A stretch of DNA of 64,000 bases from Pseudomonas viridiflava (GCF_900591205.1 NZ_UUPU01000001.1:248001-312000), one strand, 5' to 3'. Positions 25,263-34,767 are shown, counted from the stretch's first letter. Numbers and translations are program-made. Notes: generated from the sequence alone by a model not told the origin.

Positions 25263-26298
25263 GCTCTGGATTCCTTGAGGTGGTGGCGTGATCGGCGTAA
25301 TGCCGGGCCAGGATTAGGTCGTTGGCGTCATGCTCGGGTTGGCCGAGCCAGGTATTGAAGCCCAGGCGGAACTGGCCGTTGAGTTGCAGCGCAGGCACTT
25401 CAGGTTGTTGCAGAACCAGGTTCAAATCCCAGTCCAATTCATGGCCCAGGTACTCGGCTACCCACGCCACCAGTTCGTTGAACGGCTGGCTGCCGGGCAG
25501 CATGCCCATATAGTCATCCAGCGTGAGCGGGCCGAGGCGGATGCGGAATTTATGCTGGCGGTCCCACACGTGGCTGCCCAGGCAAAAGTCCACGCCCAGC
25601 TGGTTGGCGCTGACCCCCACGCGACTGCGCTCGGGCAACTCCAGCCACTGGCCGATGTACTCTTCGATCTCCACCGGCAGGCCGAAATACTCGCCGAGGA
25701 TCGCCTTCAAGCCGTCCGGGTAGCGTGTTTGCGCCGACAGGTGGCCGCTGTAATGCAGCTTCGCGGTATCCGGGATGAGCCCCTGATTCAGCAGGCTCGG
25801 CATACCCCGGCCGCTTAGGGCGGCGAGGCGTGCTGACCAGTAATCATCGTCCGGGCGGTCGTGGCTGACCGTCGGCCGCGCCTCGGCCCAGGCCCGGTAA
25901 AACAGGCTGAGCAGGCGATGGTGGAACACATCCAAAAACTGTTTGCTGGTGCTGTCGGCATTGTTGCGCTGACGCTCACGCACGTATTCGGTGATGTGCA
26001 GCGGCAGCGGGCCGTTGGGGCCGCCGAGGCCGAAGAAGAATTGCTCCAGGCGCGCCGGCTTGCCGTCGCCGCCGGGATCGACCGAAGCCAACGTGGCCGG
26101 GGCAAAGGTGCAATCCGCCTGTTGCCCGAGGCGCAGCGGGTCATCCGCCAGACGCAGGGAATGGCCCAGGCGTGGCAGGCCCGGCGATTCGCACTCGATA
26201 CGCCGCAGCGCCTGGAAAAAATCGTATTCCCAGGGCTCCTGATGCATCGCATCCAGTGTATTCACAGGGTCGGACGCCGCCCGGGCTTGGCTTTCCAT
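25255..26298 (-). CDS. tssG: T6SS baseplate subunit TssG
   Basis: 347 residues from the ATG at 26298; an alternative ATG at 26247 (MHQEPWEYDFFQALRRIE) begins nearer the conserved region and cannot be excluded. Neither has a clear ribosome site; the first overlaps the tssF end by 37 bases. Family features include FFQALRRIECESPGLPRLGH, the LEQFFFGLGGPNGPLPLHIT segment, FLDVFHHRLLSLFYRAW, and the C-terminal GFNTWLGQ. It forms the baseplate wedge with TssE, TssF and TssK. Confidence 0.93.
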   Translation of the reverse strand: MESQARAASDPVNTLDAMHQEPWEYDFFQALRRIECESPGLPRLGHSLRLADDPLRLGQQADCTFAPATLASVDPGGDGKPARLEQFFFGLGGPNGPLPLHITEYVRERQRNNADSTSKQFLDVFHHRLLSLFYRAWAEARPTVSHDRPDDDYWSARLAALSGRGMPSLLNQGLIPDTAKLHYSGHLSAQTRYPDGLKAILGEYFGLPVEIEEYIGQWLELPERSRVGVSANQLGVDFCLGSHVWDRQHKFRIRLGPLTLDDYMGMLPGSQPFNELVAWVAEYLGHELDWDLNLVLQQPEVPALQLNGQFRLGFNTWLGQPEHDANDLILARHYADHATTSRNPEHG

Positions 26299-28121
26299 CG
26301 CATGATCTCGCCGCGTTCGGTGGTACGGATCACCGTCTCGGTAAAACTGTTGATCGACACGTAACGTGCCAGGAAGCGCTCCAGCACCGCACCGAGCAGG
26401 AACACGCCGGTGCCGCGGAACGCGTTTTCATCGAATTCCAGGCTGATTTCCAGGCCGCGACCAAACACGATCGGGCCGGGCATCGGCAGGCGCCGGGTCA
26501 CGGCTTTGCTGCTGACCTCGCGCAGGCCCTCGATCTGCAATTGCAGGGCGGCATCGTTGCTGTCGCCGTACAGGCGCAGCAATTCGCGCAAGGCGGCGGC
26601 GCCCTGGCCTTGTTCGCTCAGGGACAAATAGTTGAGCGACAACTGGCTGATCAAACGCCAGGCTTTGGCGTCGTGGGCATGGCTGGCACGCGGGCGGCTT
26701 GGCCCGGCCACGCAGCGCACAGACAATACCGGGGCACTGTCGGCCAAGGTGAAGTCGGTCTTGCCATTACCCACGCTCATGAACAGCGGCAAATCGCGGT
26801 TGGTGCACAGCGCCGTCACACCGAGTTGGCGCAAGTCATGGCGGTACGGCGCTTGCTGGCTGTCGACCAGGTTCACAAAGGTTTCACTGCCCACATAGGT
26901 GGAGCGCGGGCCGTTGCGGCGCTGGTCGCTGGACAACACCCGTGGCTCGCGGCGCACCGTGTAATACGCCTGGTCGCGGCCATAACGCGATGGGTCGCGC
27001 ACTGCGTAGAACGGCAGGAACGGCTGCTCCGGTCCGGTGCCGTGGCCGGTGATGCCACTCAACGAGTGAATCTCGAAATCCATCGGCCGCGTGCGGTCGG
27101 CGATCACATGGTGCTCGTTGACCCGGTCGGACAAGTGGATGCGGTCCACGCGTTTGGGGAACAGGTTGATCGCCGGCGTGCAGAACGGCAGGAACTGCGC
27201 CGCGCCGACGCTGCCTTCCAGGCTCGGCTCGTGGCGGTCGAACAGCACGATCAGCTCCAGTTCCTGGCCGTCGCAGCGCTTGACCGCACGGCTCAGCTCA
27301 GCAAATTCGACGAACAGGAACCGGTGGGGCAGGGCGAAGTATTCCTGCAACAGGCGATAGCCCTGGAACGCCCGCGCCACCACCGGCATGGCCGCGTCGG
27401 CATCGTCAAAGCCCCGCGAGCGCAGCGCATCTTGCGGCAGGCGCTCAACCCAATCACCACCCGGCTTGCGTGCGAACACCGCGCAGGCATTGCCCAGTAG
27501 TTGTTCATAGAGGCGGAACGGCTGCTCGTCGGCGCCGCTGAGGTACAGCGGCAGGCTGTCGAGGTCGAGGCTGTTGAACGGCAATTCGGCGCCGGTGCGC
27601 AGGGTCAGGCGCAAACCTGCCTTGGCCTTCGGCTCGCTGGCGGCCAGGCGACCGAGTACGGCGGCGGGGTTGCCGAAGTACTCGGCGTTACTGACCTGCA
27701 ACGGCCACAGCGTCACCGGATGGGCGGTGCGGTACTCACAGCAGGTCTGGGTTTCGCGGCCCAATGCGGCGCGCAGCACCGTGTCGCGGGGCAAGGGAAA
27801 ACCGCTGGCCAGGGAGCCCTCATCGGGGTCGGTCTGCAATTGCACCACGGTCATCGACGGCGTCGGCGCCAGATAGTGTGGGTAGGCGATTTCCAGCAGA
27901 TTGTGGGTGAAGGTCGGGTACTCGGCGTCGAGTTTGAGCTGCACGCGGGCCGTGAGGTAGGCAAAACCCTCAAGCAGGCGTTCGACGTACGGGTCGGCGC
28001 AGTCCATACCGGACAGGGTCAGCCGACTGGCGATCTTCGGGTATTCCTTGGCGAACTCGGCGGCGCTTTCGCGCACGTGGTGCAGTTCCTGGTTGTACAG
28101 CTCCAGCAGGCGCGGGTTCAT
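26262..28121 (-). CDS. tssF: T6SS baseplate subunit TssF
   Basis: 619 residues from the ATG at 28121 ([20 protein letters not shown]), which overlaps the tssE stop by 4 bases; a longer frame to 28220 is only overlap with tssE. Typical sequence includes [32 protein letters not shown] and [16 protein letters not shown] near the N-terminus, and the C-terminal [20 protein letters not shown]. It is the main wedge protein of the T6SS baseplate and works in a fixed ratio with TssG. Confidence 0.96.
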   Translation of the reverse strand: MNPRLLELYNQELHHVRESAAEFAKEYPKIASRLTLSGMDCADPYVERLLEGFAYLTARVQLKLDAEYPTFTHNLLEIAYPHYLAPTPSMTVVQLQTDPDEGSLASGFPLPRDTVLRAALGRETQTCCEYRTAHPVTLWPLQVSNAEYFGNPAAVLGRLAASEPKAKAGLRLTLRTGAELPFNSLDLDSLPLYLSGADEQPFRLYEQLLGNACAVFARKPGGDWVERLPQDALRSRGFDDADAAMPVVARAFQGYRLLQEYFALPHRFLFVEFAELSRAVKRCDGQELELIVLFDRHEPSLEGSVGAAQFLPFCTPAINLFPKRVDRIHLSDRVNEHHVIADRTRPMDFEIHSLSGITGHGTGPEQPFLPFYAVRDPSRYGRDQAYYTVRREPRVLSSDQRRNGPRSTYVGSETFVNLVDSQQAPYRHDLRQLGVTALCTNRDLPLFMSVGNGKTDFTLADSAPVLSVRCVAGPSRPRASHAHDAKAWRLISQLSLNYLSLSEQGQGAAALRELLRLYGDSNDAALQLQIEGLREVSSKAVTRRLPMPGPIVFGRGLEISLEFDENAFRGTGVFLLGAVLERFLARYVSINSFTETVIRTTERGEIMRWKAKPGRRPTL

Positions 28122-28636
28122 GGGCGCCTCCGCTGGTCGGCATTCACCACGCGCACATGGCCGGACTCCAGGTCGAGGTCGGTTTGCAGCAGCAGGCGCA
28201 AGGGCACCGGCTGCGCCCACAGGTCGCCTTCGATCTCGAAACTCAGGGCGTTATGGTTCATCTCGCCATGCCCGACTCGTGCTTTGACGCGCAGCGTGTG
28301 GCGCAGAATACGCGGCTCAAACGTGGCAATCGCCTGGTAGATCAGGGCTTCCAGCGCCTTGATATCCACGCTGGAAACGCTGTTGCCGGCCAGTGCCGGC
28401 AGGCCGTAATTGACTACCGAGGTGCCCGCCGGGGTGTGCAACGTGGCGTCGGCATCCAGCAACGACGTGGTGTTGAGCAGCCACGCCAGGTCGCGCAGAA
28501 CCGAGGCTTTCAATTGGGTCAGGGACAGCACGCGTTTGTCGGCGCTTTCCTTGGGATTGGTTGGGTCGTCGTCGGTCAACCGGTCCAGCAGGGACGGTTG
28601 CAGACGGTCGCGGGAAGCGATTTCAGTTACCACCAA
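28118..28636 (-). CDS. tssE: T6SS baseplate subunit TssE (gp25-like)
   Basis: 172 residues. The opening [19 protein letters not shown] and the downstream [23 protein letters not shown] and [15 protein letters not shown] fit the gp25-like lysozyme-fold baseplate protein. It starts sheath assembly on the baseplate. Only 75 bp separate it from hcp: the accessory gene tagJ, which sits between hcp1 and tssE1 in the P. aeruginosa H1 cluster, is missing here. Confidence 0.95.
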   Translation of the reverse strand: MVVTEIASRDRLQPSLLDRLTDDDPTNPKESADKRVLSLTQLKASVLRDLAWLLNTTSLLDADATLHTPAGTSVVNYGLPALAGNSVSSVDIKALEALIYQAIATFEPRILRHTLRVKARVGHGEMNHNALSFEIEGDLWAQPVPLRLLLQTDLDLESGHVRVVNADQRRRP

Positions 28637-28711
28637 AGCAGCTCCACGGACAGGTTGTGAGAGGAATAGGGGGCGTGCAGCCGCCGCCGAAGGCAGCGGC
28701 TACAGGGGCAA

Positions 28712-29200
28712 TCAGCGTTTGGTGTTGGAACGGATGTTCCAGCCGAACTTGATCGCGCCGCCGTCTTTGGTGCCGTCGGCTTTCTGCGGCTGGTAGTCGA
28801 CCATCACTTGGGCGAAGTTCAGGGTGACGTTTTCGGTCAGGCGATCATCGCTGCCCGAACCGCCGGTGCTCAGGGACGTCACCAGCACTTCTTCCAGGTT
28901 GATCACCATGTACTCGACCTGGCTTTCGCCACCGGCCTTGCGCACGGTCAGCTTGACCTTGTCGATGTGCTTGCCGCTGGCGCAGTGCATCATCAGGTTC
29001 GGCGAGGCTTTGTCGACGTATTTGGTCAGCGACAGGTCCTGGATATTCACCTTGCCCGCACCGCCGCCACCGCCCACATGCATGTTGCCGGACTGGGCCA
29101 TGCCCCAGCTCCAGTTCAGCACGTCGATTTCGTCCTTGTGGGCCTTGTCCATGGACTCGCCCTTGATGTCGCCGATCTTGATGAAAATATCAACAGCCAT
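28712..29200 (-). CDS. hcp: T6SS tube protein Hcp (TssD)
   Basis: 162 residues from the ATG at 29200, preceded by GGGAGAAAAC; an in-frame start 9 codons upstream is rejected because it would cover this ribosome site. MAVDIFIKIGDIKGESMD is the standard Hcp1-type opening, followed by IDVLNWSWGMAQSG, VNIQDLSLTKYVDKASPNLM and the C-terminal FAQVMVDYQPQKADGT. Hcp hexamers stack into the tube expelled by the sheath. A REPIN lies directly upstream, between tssC and hcp. Confidence 0.97.
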   Translation of the reverse strand: MAVDIFIKIGDIKGESMDKAHKDEIDVLNWSWGMAQSGNMHVGGGGGAGKVNIQDLSLTKYVDKASPNLMMHCASGKHIDKVKLTVRKAGGESQVEYMVINLEEVLVTSLSTGGSGSDDRLTENVTLNFAQVMVDYQPQKADGTKDGGAIKFGWNIRSNTKR

Positions 29201-29259
29201 GTTTTCTCCCTGTGTGGCCTGGGCCACGATATTTGGTTAACCCTGGGGCGGTGCTTTTC

Positions 29260-29348
29260 TGTGGGAGCCGGGCTTGCCCGCGATGGCATCACTGCGGTCT
29301 GACTGACAGACCGCGTCGCCTGCATCGCGGGCAAGCCTGGCTCCCACA
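29260..29348. repeat. REPIN inside the T6SS operon between tssC and hcp
   Basis: Arms TGTGGGAGCCGGGCTTGCCC (29260) and GCGGGCAAGCCTGGCTCCCA (ending CA at 29348) are inverted, and the centre holds GCGGTCTG facing CAGACCGC. It occupies half of the 174-bp gap between tssC and hcp. An RNA hairpin at this place could protect or end part of the transcript and so set the hcp level apart from its neighbours. Confidence 0.85.
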
Positions 29349-29374
29349 AAAAGCCCGATCCCGGCGGATCTTTA

Positions 29375-30871
29375 TTACGCGCTCTTCGCCGAAGGCAGCT
29401 TCGATACCAGACGCAGCGACACGGTCAGCCCTTCGAGCTGGTAGTGCGGGCGCAGGTAGAACTTGGAGTTGTAGTACCCCGGGTTGCCTTCGACGTCTTC
29501 CACGATCACTTCGGCAGCAGCCAATGGGTGCTGGGCCTTGGTGGTTTCGGTGGAGTGCGCCGGGTCGCCGTCGACGTAGTTGAGGATCCAGTCCTGCAAC
29601 CAGCGCTGCATCTCGTCCTTCTCTTTGAAGGAGCCGATCTTGTCGCGCACGATGCACTTCAAGTAGTGGGCGAAACGGCAGGTGGCGAACAGGTACGGCA
29701 GGCGCGCAGCCAGGTTGGCGTTGGCGGTGGCGTCCGGGTCATCGTATTCGGCCGGTTTCTGCAACGACTGCGCACCGATGAACGCCGCGAAGTCGGTGTT
29801 TTTCTTGTGCAGCAGCGGCATGAAACCGTTCTTCGCCAGCTCCGCTTCACGGCGGTCGCTGATGGCGATTTCAGTCGGGCACTTCATGTCCACGCCACCG
29901 TCATCGGTCGGGAACGTGTGGGCCGGCAGGTTTTCCACTTCACCGCCGGACTCCACGCCACGGATGCGCGAGCACCAGCCGTAGTGTTTGAACGAACGGT
30001 TGATGTTCACGGCCATCGCGTAGGCGGCGTTGGCCCAGGTGTACTTGGAGCTGTCGGCGCCGTCGGTGTTTTCTTCGAAGGCGAAGGCTTCCACCGGGTC
30101 GGTCTTGGCGCCATACGGCAGGCGCGCCAGGAAACGTGGCATGGTCAGGCCGATGTAGCGCGAATCTTCCGATTCACGCAGCGAGCGCCAGCCGGCGTAT
30201 TCCGGGGTGGTGAAGATCTTGGTCAGGTCGCGTGGGTTCGACAGTTCCTGCCACGAGCCCATGCCCATCACGGTCGGCGACGCCGCAGCAATGAACGGGG
30301 CGTGCATGGCGGCGCAGACTTTCGACAGCTCGCCCAGCAGTTCCACGTCGGGTGGCGACTGGTCGAAGTAGTAATCGCCCACCAGGCAGCCGTACGGTTC
30401 GCCGCCGAACTGGCCGTATTCTTCTTCGTACATCTTCTTGAAGATCGGGCTCTGGTCCCATGCGGTGCCCTTGAATTTCTTCAGGGTCTTGTGCAGGTCC
30501 GGCTTGGAGATATTGAGCACGCGAATCTTCAGTTGCTCATCGCTCTCGGTGTTGTTGACCAGGTAGTGCAGGCCACGCCAGGCGCTTTCCAGCTGTTGGA
30601 AATCCTGATGGTGGATGATCTGGTTGACCTGGGCGGTGAGCTTGGCGTCGATGGCGGCGATGATCGACTCGATCGACTTGATCGCGTCGTTGGACACCAG
30701 GTCCGTCTGCGCCAGAGCCTGTTCGGCCAGGGTGCGCACGGCGGTTTCCACGGCTTCGCGGGCACGCTCGGTCTTGGGCTTGAATTCTTGCAGCAGCAGG
30801 TTCGCGAACTCGCTGGCTTCTTGGGTAGCACCCAGGTTCTGGGCGCCTTCGCGGGCGGTATTGTCAGTCAT
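29375..30871 (-). CDS. tssC: T6SS sheath large subunit TssC
   Basis: 498 residues, standard length. Signatures include EFANLLLQEFKPKTERARE, WRGLHYLVNNTESDEQLKIR, FDQSPPDVELLGELSKVCAA, ARLPYGAKTDPVEAFAFEE and the C-terminal PGYYNSKFYLRPHYQLEGL. With TssB it builds the contractile sheath around Hcp. It starts 2 bp after the tssB stop, as is usual for this pair. Confidence 0.97.
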   Translation of the reverse strand: MTDNTAREGAQNLGATQEASEFANLLLQEFKPKTERAREAVETAVRTLAEQALAQTDLVSNDAIKSIESIIAAIDAKLTAQVNQIIHHQDFQQLESAWRGLHYLVNNTESDEQLKIRVLNISKPDLHKTLKKFKGTAWDQSPIFKKMYEEEYGQFGGEPYGCLVGDYYFDQSPPDVELLGELSKVCAAMHAPFIAAASPTVMGMGSWQELSNPRDLTKIFTTPEYAGWRSLRESEDSRYIGLTMPRFLARLPYGAKTDPVEAFAFEENTDGADSSKYTWANAAYAMAVNINRSFKHYGWCSRIRGVESGGEVENLPAHTFPTDDGGVDMKCPTEIAISDRREAELAKNGFMPLLHKKNTDFAAFIGAQSLQKPAEYDDPDATANANLAARLPYLFATCRFAHYLKCIVRDKIGSFKEKDEMQRWLQDWILNYVDGDPAHSTETTKAQHPLAAAEVIVEDVEGNPGYYNSKFYLRPHYQLEGLTVSLRLVSKLPSAKSA

Positions 30872-30873
30872 GA

Positions 30874-31380
30874 TTACTGGTCCCCTGCAGGCTTGGGCGC
30901 GCTGGCAAGTGCCTGAAGCAATGCCGGGTCCTTGATCGCCTTCATGATGATTTCTTCAGCGCCGGTTTTGCCGTCCATGTAGGTCAGCAGGTTGGCCAGC
31001 TGGGTGCGGGCTTCGAGCAATTGGTTCAGCGAGTCGACCTTGCGGGCCACGGCGGCCGGGCTGAAGTCGTCCATGCTTTCGAAGGTGATGTCCAGGCTCA
31101 GGTTGCCTTCGCCGGTCAGTTCGTTGGGCACGTGGAACGCCACACGCGGCTGCATGGCCTTGAGGCGCGAGTCGAAGTTATCGACGTCCACTTCAAGGAA
31201 CTTGCGGTCGGCCACGGGTGGCAGCGGCTCGGCAGGCTTGCCGGCGAGGTCGGCCATCACGCCCATCACGAAGGGCAGCTGGACCTTTTTCTCGGCGCCG
31301 TAAAGCTCGACGTCGTACTCGATCTGCACTCGAGGCGCGCGGTTGCGCGCGATGAATTTCTGAGAACTTTGCTTCGCCAC
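30874..31380 (-). CDS. tssB: T6SS sheath small subunit TssB
   Basis: 168 residues. The family start SSQKFIARNRAPRVQIEYDV, then LPFVMGVMADLAGKP, FLEVDVDNFDSRLKAMQPRV and FESMDDFSPAAVARKVDSL identify it without doubt. It pairs with TssC in the contractile sheath. It lies 54 bp after tssA in the leftward operon. Confidence 0.97.
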   Translation of the reverse strand: MAKQSSQKFIARNRAPRVQIEYDVELYGAEKKVQLPFVMGVMADLAGKPAEPLPPVADRKFLEVDVDNFDSRLKAMQPRVAFHVPNELTGEGNLSLDITFESMDDFSPAAVARKVDSLNQLLEARTQLANLLTYMDGKTGAEEIIMKAIKDPALLQALASAPKPAGDQ

Positions 31381-31434
31381 GTTGCTGCTCCTGGTCGCTT
31401 GAGCGACGGTGTTGTTACTGCACGGTTGGGCGGT

Positions 31435-32451
31435 TTACTCGCCGTCCGGGCCGCGCAGGTTTTCAAATTGGGACATGCCGTCGGGAATCAGATTGCGCAC
31501 GATGGCCGCAAAGTCGGCGTGCACCAGATTTTTCGCCCGGTTCAACAGCACCGGCAGCGGGCTCGAAGGCTCGTGCCGGGTGTAGTACGCAAGGATTTTG
31601 TCCAGGCTGCGCAGCACATCGTCGCGGCTGGCGATATCGCCAACGGGGCGCGGTGCTGCGGGGGCGGCGGCGAAATCGACCGAGGGGGCATTGTCGTCAC
31701 TGACGGCCTCGGGTTCGCTGCTGCCGGCCGTATCGGGTACGGCTTGATTGAGGATTTGCAGCGCCTGCTTGAGCGGTTGCTTCAACAGGCTGAGGTCGAC
31801 GCCCTGGGCGGAGCCGACCTGGTCGCTGACCTGTTGTTCGATGGCTTCGCAGGCAGCACGTGCGGCGCTCAGGGCGTCGCGGGTGGCTTGCAGTTGTTCG
31901 GGGTCGCTGTCGAGAAATGCGGCGTTGAGCTGCTGGGCGCCGAGGTGTTCATCGGGGAAGCTCATCAGGCCGCCGGCATTCAGCGCGGCGCGCAGGCTTA
32001 CCGGGCCGAAGGTGCGCGAGCGTGTGAGGATGCTTTCGCGCAGCAGGCGAATGGTCGCGTCGCTGGTCAAGCCGGACAGGGCGTTGATGCGTACGGTAGG
32101 GTCGTTATCGTCGTCGGCATCCAGGCGCGGGTGCAGGTCGGCCCAGTATTCACGCAGCAACGCGTTGATCAGGGTGAGCGCTTCGGCCAGCCCGGCCACG
32201 CCCTGGAGGGCGAGGGTGCTTTGCAACAGGAAATGGGTGATGCGCAGGTCTTTGCTGCGCTGCAACAGGTCGAGGCTTTGCTGCTGGATGCTGCGCCATT
32301 CCGGCGGTTCGGCAGGCAGGATGGAATCGCCCATGCTGCGCTCGGGTTGGCCCCTGGCATCACGCTCAAGTTGGAGAAATTGGGCGTCATATTCCATGTC
32401 TTCGCCACAGGGCGAAGTCGCGGAAACGGCGGCGAGCAGCAACGGCACATC
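31435..32451 (-). CDS. tssA: T6SS assembly protein TssA (ImpA N-terminal domain)
   Basis: 338 residues from a GTG at 32451 (MDVPLLLAAVSATSPCGEDM), chosen because AGGGAGA lies 9 bases upstream and the family begins here; an ATG 16 codons earlier precedes the ribosome site. The ImpA-type N-terminal domain (about 5-130) contains PCGEDMEYDAQFLQLERDA, LRITHFLLQSTLALQGVAG and EYWADLHPRLDADDDNDP. The C-terminal region ends YTRHEPSSPLPVLLNRAKNL, a segment shared by H1-type TssA. TssA primes or caps the growing tube and sheath. It is the first gene of the leftward operon. Confidence 0.93.
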   Translation of the reverse strand, partial: DVPLLLAAVSATSPCGEDMEYDAQFLQLERDARGQPERSMGDSILPAEPPEWRSIQQQSLDLLQRSKDLRITHFLLQSTLALQGVAGLAEALTLINALLREYWADLHPRLDADDDNDPTVRINALSGLTSDATIRLLRESILTRSRTFGPVSLRAALNAGGLMSFPDEHLGAQQLNAAFLDSDPEQLQATRDALSAARAACEAIEQQVSDQVGSAQGVDLSLLKQPLKQALQILNQAVPDTAGSSEPEAVSDDNAPSVDFAAAPAAPRPVGDIASRDDVLRSLDKILAYYTRHEPSSPLPVLLNRAKNLVHADFAAIVRNLIPDGMSQFENLRGPDGE

Positions 32452-32848
32452 CACTGAAATTGATCTCCCTATCAGCCCGTTAGATGGCGGGCAATGCATG
32501 CATTAGTTGCGCGAGGAACTTTGCATGTTTTCTTGGTCATATAAGCAAGATGCCACTACTGTGCCATCACTGGTATTCAAGAAGTTGTGCATTTTTGGTG
32601 TAGTAGTTGGGCCTTGTCAAGGTAAGCTATTCGCCCTCTGTGACAGATGTGCGGTGCTTAACAACCTGTGCGACTGGTGGGTCGAATGGCGCACCGGGGC
32701 AGGATTTTTGTCATGGAGCCCAGTTAAGATCAGCGATCATGCTGACATCGGCAGGCTGGTGAAGGTCGATTGCACGACCTGATAGGGATCTCTCGGGAAC
32801 CGCTGTCCCGGGAATCGACTGCGCGCGAAGTATCAGCAAGGAGGCAAG
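32452..32848. promoter_or_regulatory. Divergent control region between the two T6SS operons
   Basis: Nearly 400 bp without a gene, noticeably richer in A and T at 32507-32640. It must hold the promoters of both operons. The part before tagH contains a perfect hairpin AGGTCG-ATTGCA-CGACCT (32763-32780), a second stem CGGGA (32794-32798) with TCCCG (32806-32810), and four GGA motifs (near 32786, 32796, 32811 and 32840), the last inside the AAGGAGG ribosome site of tagH. That is the layout expected of an RsmA/CsrA target leader. I could not identify a convincing sigma-54 or sigma-70 promoter by eye. Confidence 0.5.
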
Positions 32849-34186
32849 ATGTCGCTGTGTTTGACTATCACTAGTTATCACAAGATTACCCCTGGGCAAT
32901 GCTCGGAAAAGTCCATGAATCAGGGCTCGATGGCGATCGGCCGCAGCTCGGATAATGACTGGGTATTGCCTGATCCTGAGCGCCTGGTGTCTTCGCAACA
33001 TTGTGTTATTCAATACAAAGACGGCCGTTATTATTTAACCGATAACAGTACAAACGGTGTGGAGTTGGTTAACGCCGGGATTCGTTTGCGTAGGGGTAAC
33101 AGCGAGCCACTGCACGATGGCGAGCTGATTCGCATCGGCGATTACGAGATCCAGGCGCGTATAGATTTCAACGTGCAGGCTATCGACAGCCAGCCGTTTG
33201 TCGGTGATTCGGCGAACAGTTTTGAAGCCTTGATGGGCGCCGTGGCGAACAAGCCTATCCCCACGCCGGTGATCGCCCCGCAGTTCCAAGGCGCCTCGTC
33301 GATGGACACCCTGCCGGACCTCTTCGACTTCCTCAGCCCCACCGCCGTGCCGCCGCCGACCGTGGCCGATCACGTGCCCTCAGAACAACACGACTTCCGC
33401 CCGCCGACGCCGGTGGCGGTGCCTGTGGTTGAGCAGCCGTCGGTGTCCGGCGCGGTGATTCCCGAAGACTGGGACCTGTTTGGCGACACACCTGCGCCGG
33501 TCGTCAGTGCGCCGCCACCGCCACCGCCACCGCCTGCCGCCGTCGTCCCGCCGCCGCCCGTGGTCGAGCCCGTGCTCCCCGTGGCCGAGGCCCTGCAAAC
33601 GCCCGACCTGCTGCAAGCTTTCCTGCGTGGTGCCGGCCTGGACCAGTTGCGGTTGGATAAAGCCCAGGCAGAGGCCCAGATGGAAAACATCGGCCGCAGT
33701 TACCGCTTGATGGTCGAAGGCTTGATCGACGTGTTACGTGCCCGCGCCAGCCTCAAAGGCGAGTTCCGCATGCAGCAGACGATGATTCAGCCTGCCGAAA
33801 ACAACCCGTTGAAGTTCGCGCCGAATGCCGACGAGGCACTGCTGCTGTTGCTGCGTCATGGAAACCAAGCGTTTATGGCGCCGGACCTCGCCGTGCGCGA
33901 CAGTTTCGACGACCTGCGCGCCCATCAACTGGCAGTGATGGCGGGTGTGGAGGCAGCGATCAAACACCTGCTCGCCCGTTTCGAACCGGCACAGCTGGAA
34001 GAGCGCATGGGCAAGCCCGGTGGGCTGTCGAGCATTTTCAATGGCTCGCGCCAGGCCCAGTACTGGCAGCAGTTCACCGAGCTTTACAGCAACATTTCCC
34101 GCGAGGCCCAGGAAGATTTCCAGGACCTGTTCGGCCGCGAATTCAGCCGAGCCTATGAAGCACACAGCGCACGTCAACGGCGCTGA
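32849..34186 (+). CDS. tagH: T6SS FHA-domain protein TagH/Fha1
   Basis: 445 residues from the ATG at 32849 with a perfect AAGGAGG ribosome site. The N-terminal FHA domain (about 25-100) shows GSMAIGRSSDNDWVLPDP, SSQHCVIQYKDGRYYL and DNSTNGVELVN, the phosphothreonine-binding loops. A Pro-rich linker (about 170-245, with PPPPPPPPAAVVPPPPVVEP) leads to a helical C-terminal domain (about 250-445) with SYRLMVEGLIDVLRARASLK and the family tail. In H1 systems Fha1 is the target of PpkA; phosphorylation switches on secretion, and PppA reverses it. Both enzymes are encoded downstream in the same operon. Confidence 0.94.
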   Translation: MSLCLTITSYHKITPGQCSEKSMNQGSMAIGRSSDNDWVLPDPERLVSSQHCVIQYKDGRYYLTDNSTNGVELVNAGIRLRRGNSEPLHDGELIRIGDYEIQARIDFNVQAIDSQPFVGDSANSFEALMGAVANKPIPTPVIAPQFQGASSMDTLPDLFDFLSPTAVPPPTVADHVPSEQHDFRPPTPVAVPVVEQPSVSGAVIPEDWDLFGDTPAPVVSAPPPPPPPPAAVVPPPPVVEPVLPVAEALQTPDLLQAFLRGAGLDQLRLDKAQAEAQMENIGRSYRLMVEGLIDVLRARASLKGEFRMQQTMIQPAENNPLKFAPNADEALLLLLRHGNQAFMAPDLAVRDSFDDLRAHQLAVMAGVEAAIKHLLARFEPAQLEERMGKPGGLSSIFNGSRQAQYWQQFTELYSNISREAQEDFQDLFGREFSRAYEAHSARQRR

Positions 34187-34240
34187 CAACTCGCAATACA
34201 TGGATTAACGGATAGCTAAATACGTCATTGAGGACGCAGG

Positions 34241-34750
34241 ATGATTCCCAGGTTTTTACTCGCAGTCGCCACACTGCTGCTGCTGACGGCGTGTGCCAAG
34301 GATGCGGCCAAACCCGAGGCCGGCGCTGAAGCCGAGGCCGACACCGCTGCCATCGAGCTGCATTTTCACGCGATTGCCGGGCTCAACCCCGGCGCCAATG
34401 GCCAGGCCGCCCCGGTGCGGGTGCGCATCTTCGAACTGAAAAACGCCGCCACCTTCGGCCGCTCCGATTACTTCGCGCTGGCTGACCGTGCGCAATCCAC
34501 ATTGGGCCTGGACCTGTTGGACCAGGACGAAGTGATGGTGCAACCCGGCCAGCAGTTGAGTATCCAGCGTGACCTCGACCCGTCCACTCGCCAGATCGGC
34601 TTGCTGGTGGGTTACCGCGAGCTGGACCGTGCGCAATGGCGCACGGTGATCAGCGTGCCGCCGCGCCAATACACCGAATACCAGATCAGCCTCGATGTGC
34701 GTGCCGTGCGCGCCGACATCGTGGTCACCCCATCCAGCCCTGCCCAATAG
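34241..34750 (+). CDS. tssJ: T6SS outer-membrane lipoprotein TssJ
   Basis: 169 residues with a lipoprotein signal: hydrophobic residues 5-15 and the lipobox LLLTAC, lipidated Cys at position 18. The mature part has the beta-sandwich pattern VRVRIFELKNAATFGRSDYF and the C-terminal LDVRAVRADIVVTP. TssJ anchors TssM to the outer membrane in the TssJLM envelope complex. It lies 54 bp after tagH and 17 bp before tssK. Confidence 0.95.
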   Translation: MIPRFLLAVATLLLLTACAKDAAKPEAGAEAEADTAAIELHFHAIAGLNPGANGQAAPVRVRIFELKNAATFGRSDYFALADRAQSTLGLDLLDQDEVMVQPGQQLSIQRDLDPSTRQIGLLVGYRELDRAQWRTVISVPPRQYTEYQISLDVRAVRADIVVTPSSPAQ

Positions 34751-34767
34751 ACGCAATCGGAGCCCCC

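Noticed and set aside
32545..32555. TGGCATCTTGC on the minus strand as a sigma-54 promoter for tssA
   Set aside because: The GG and GC elements are six bases apart instead of ten, so it cannot be a -24/-12 promoter.
32507..32782. 91-codon plus-strand frame in the gap between the two T6SS operons
   Set aside because: Cys- and Trp-rich, no family resemblance and no good ribosome site. It lies where both promoters must be and is more likely control DNA.
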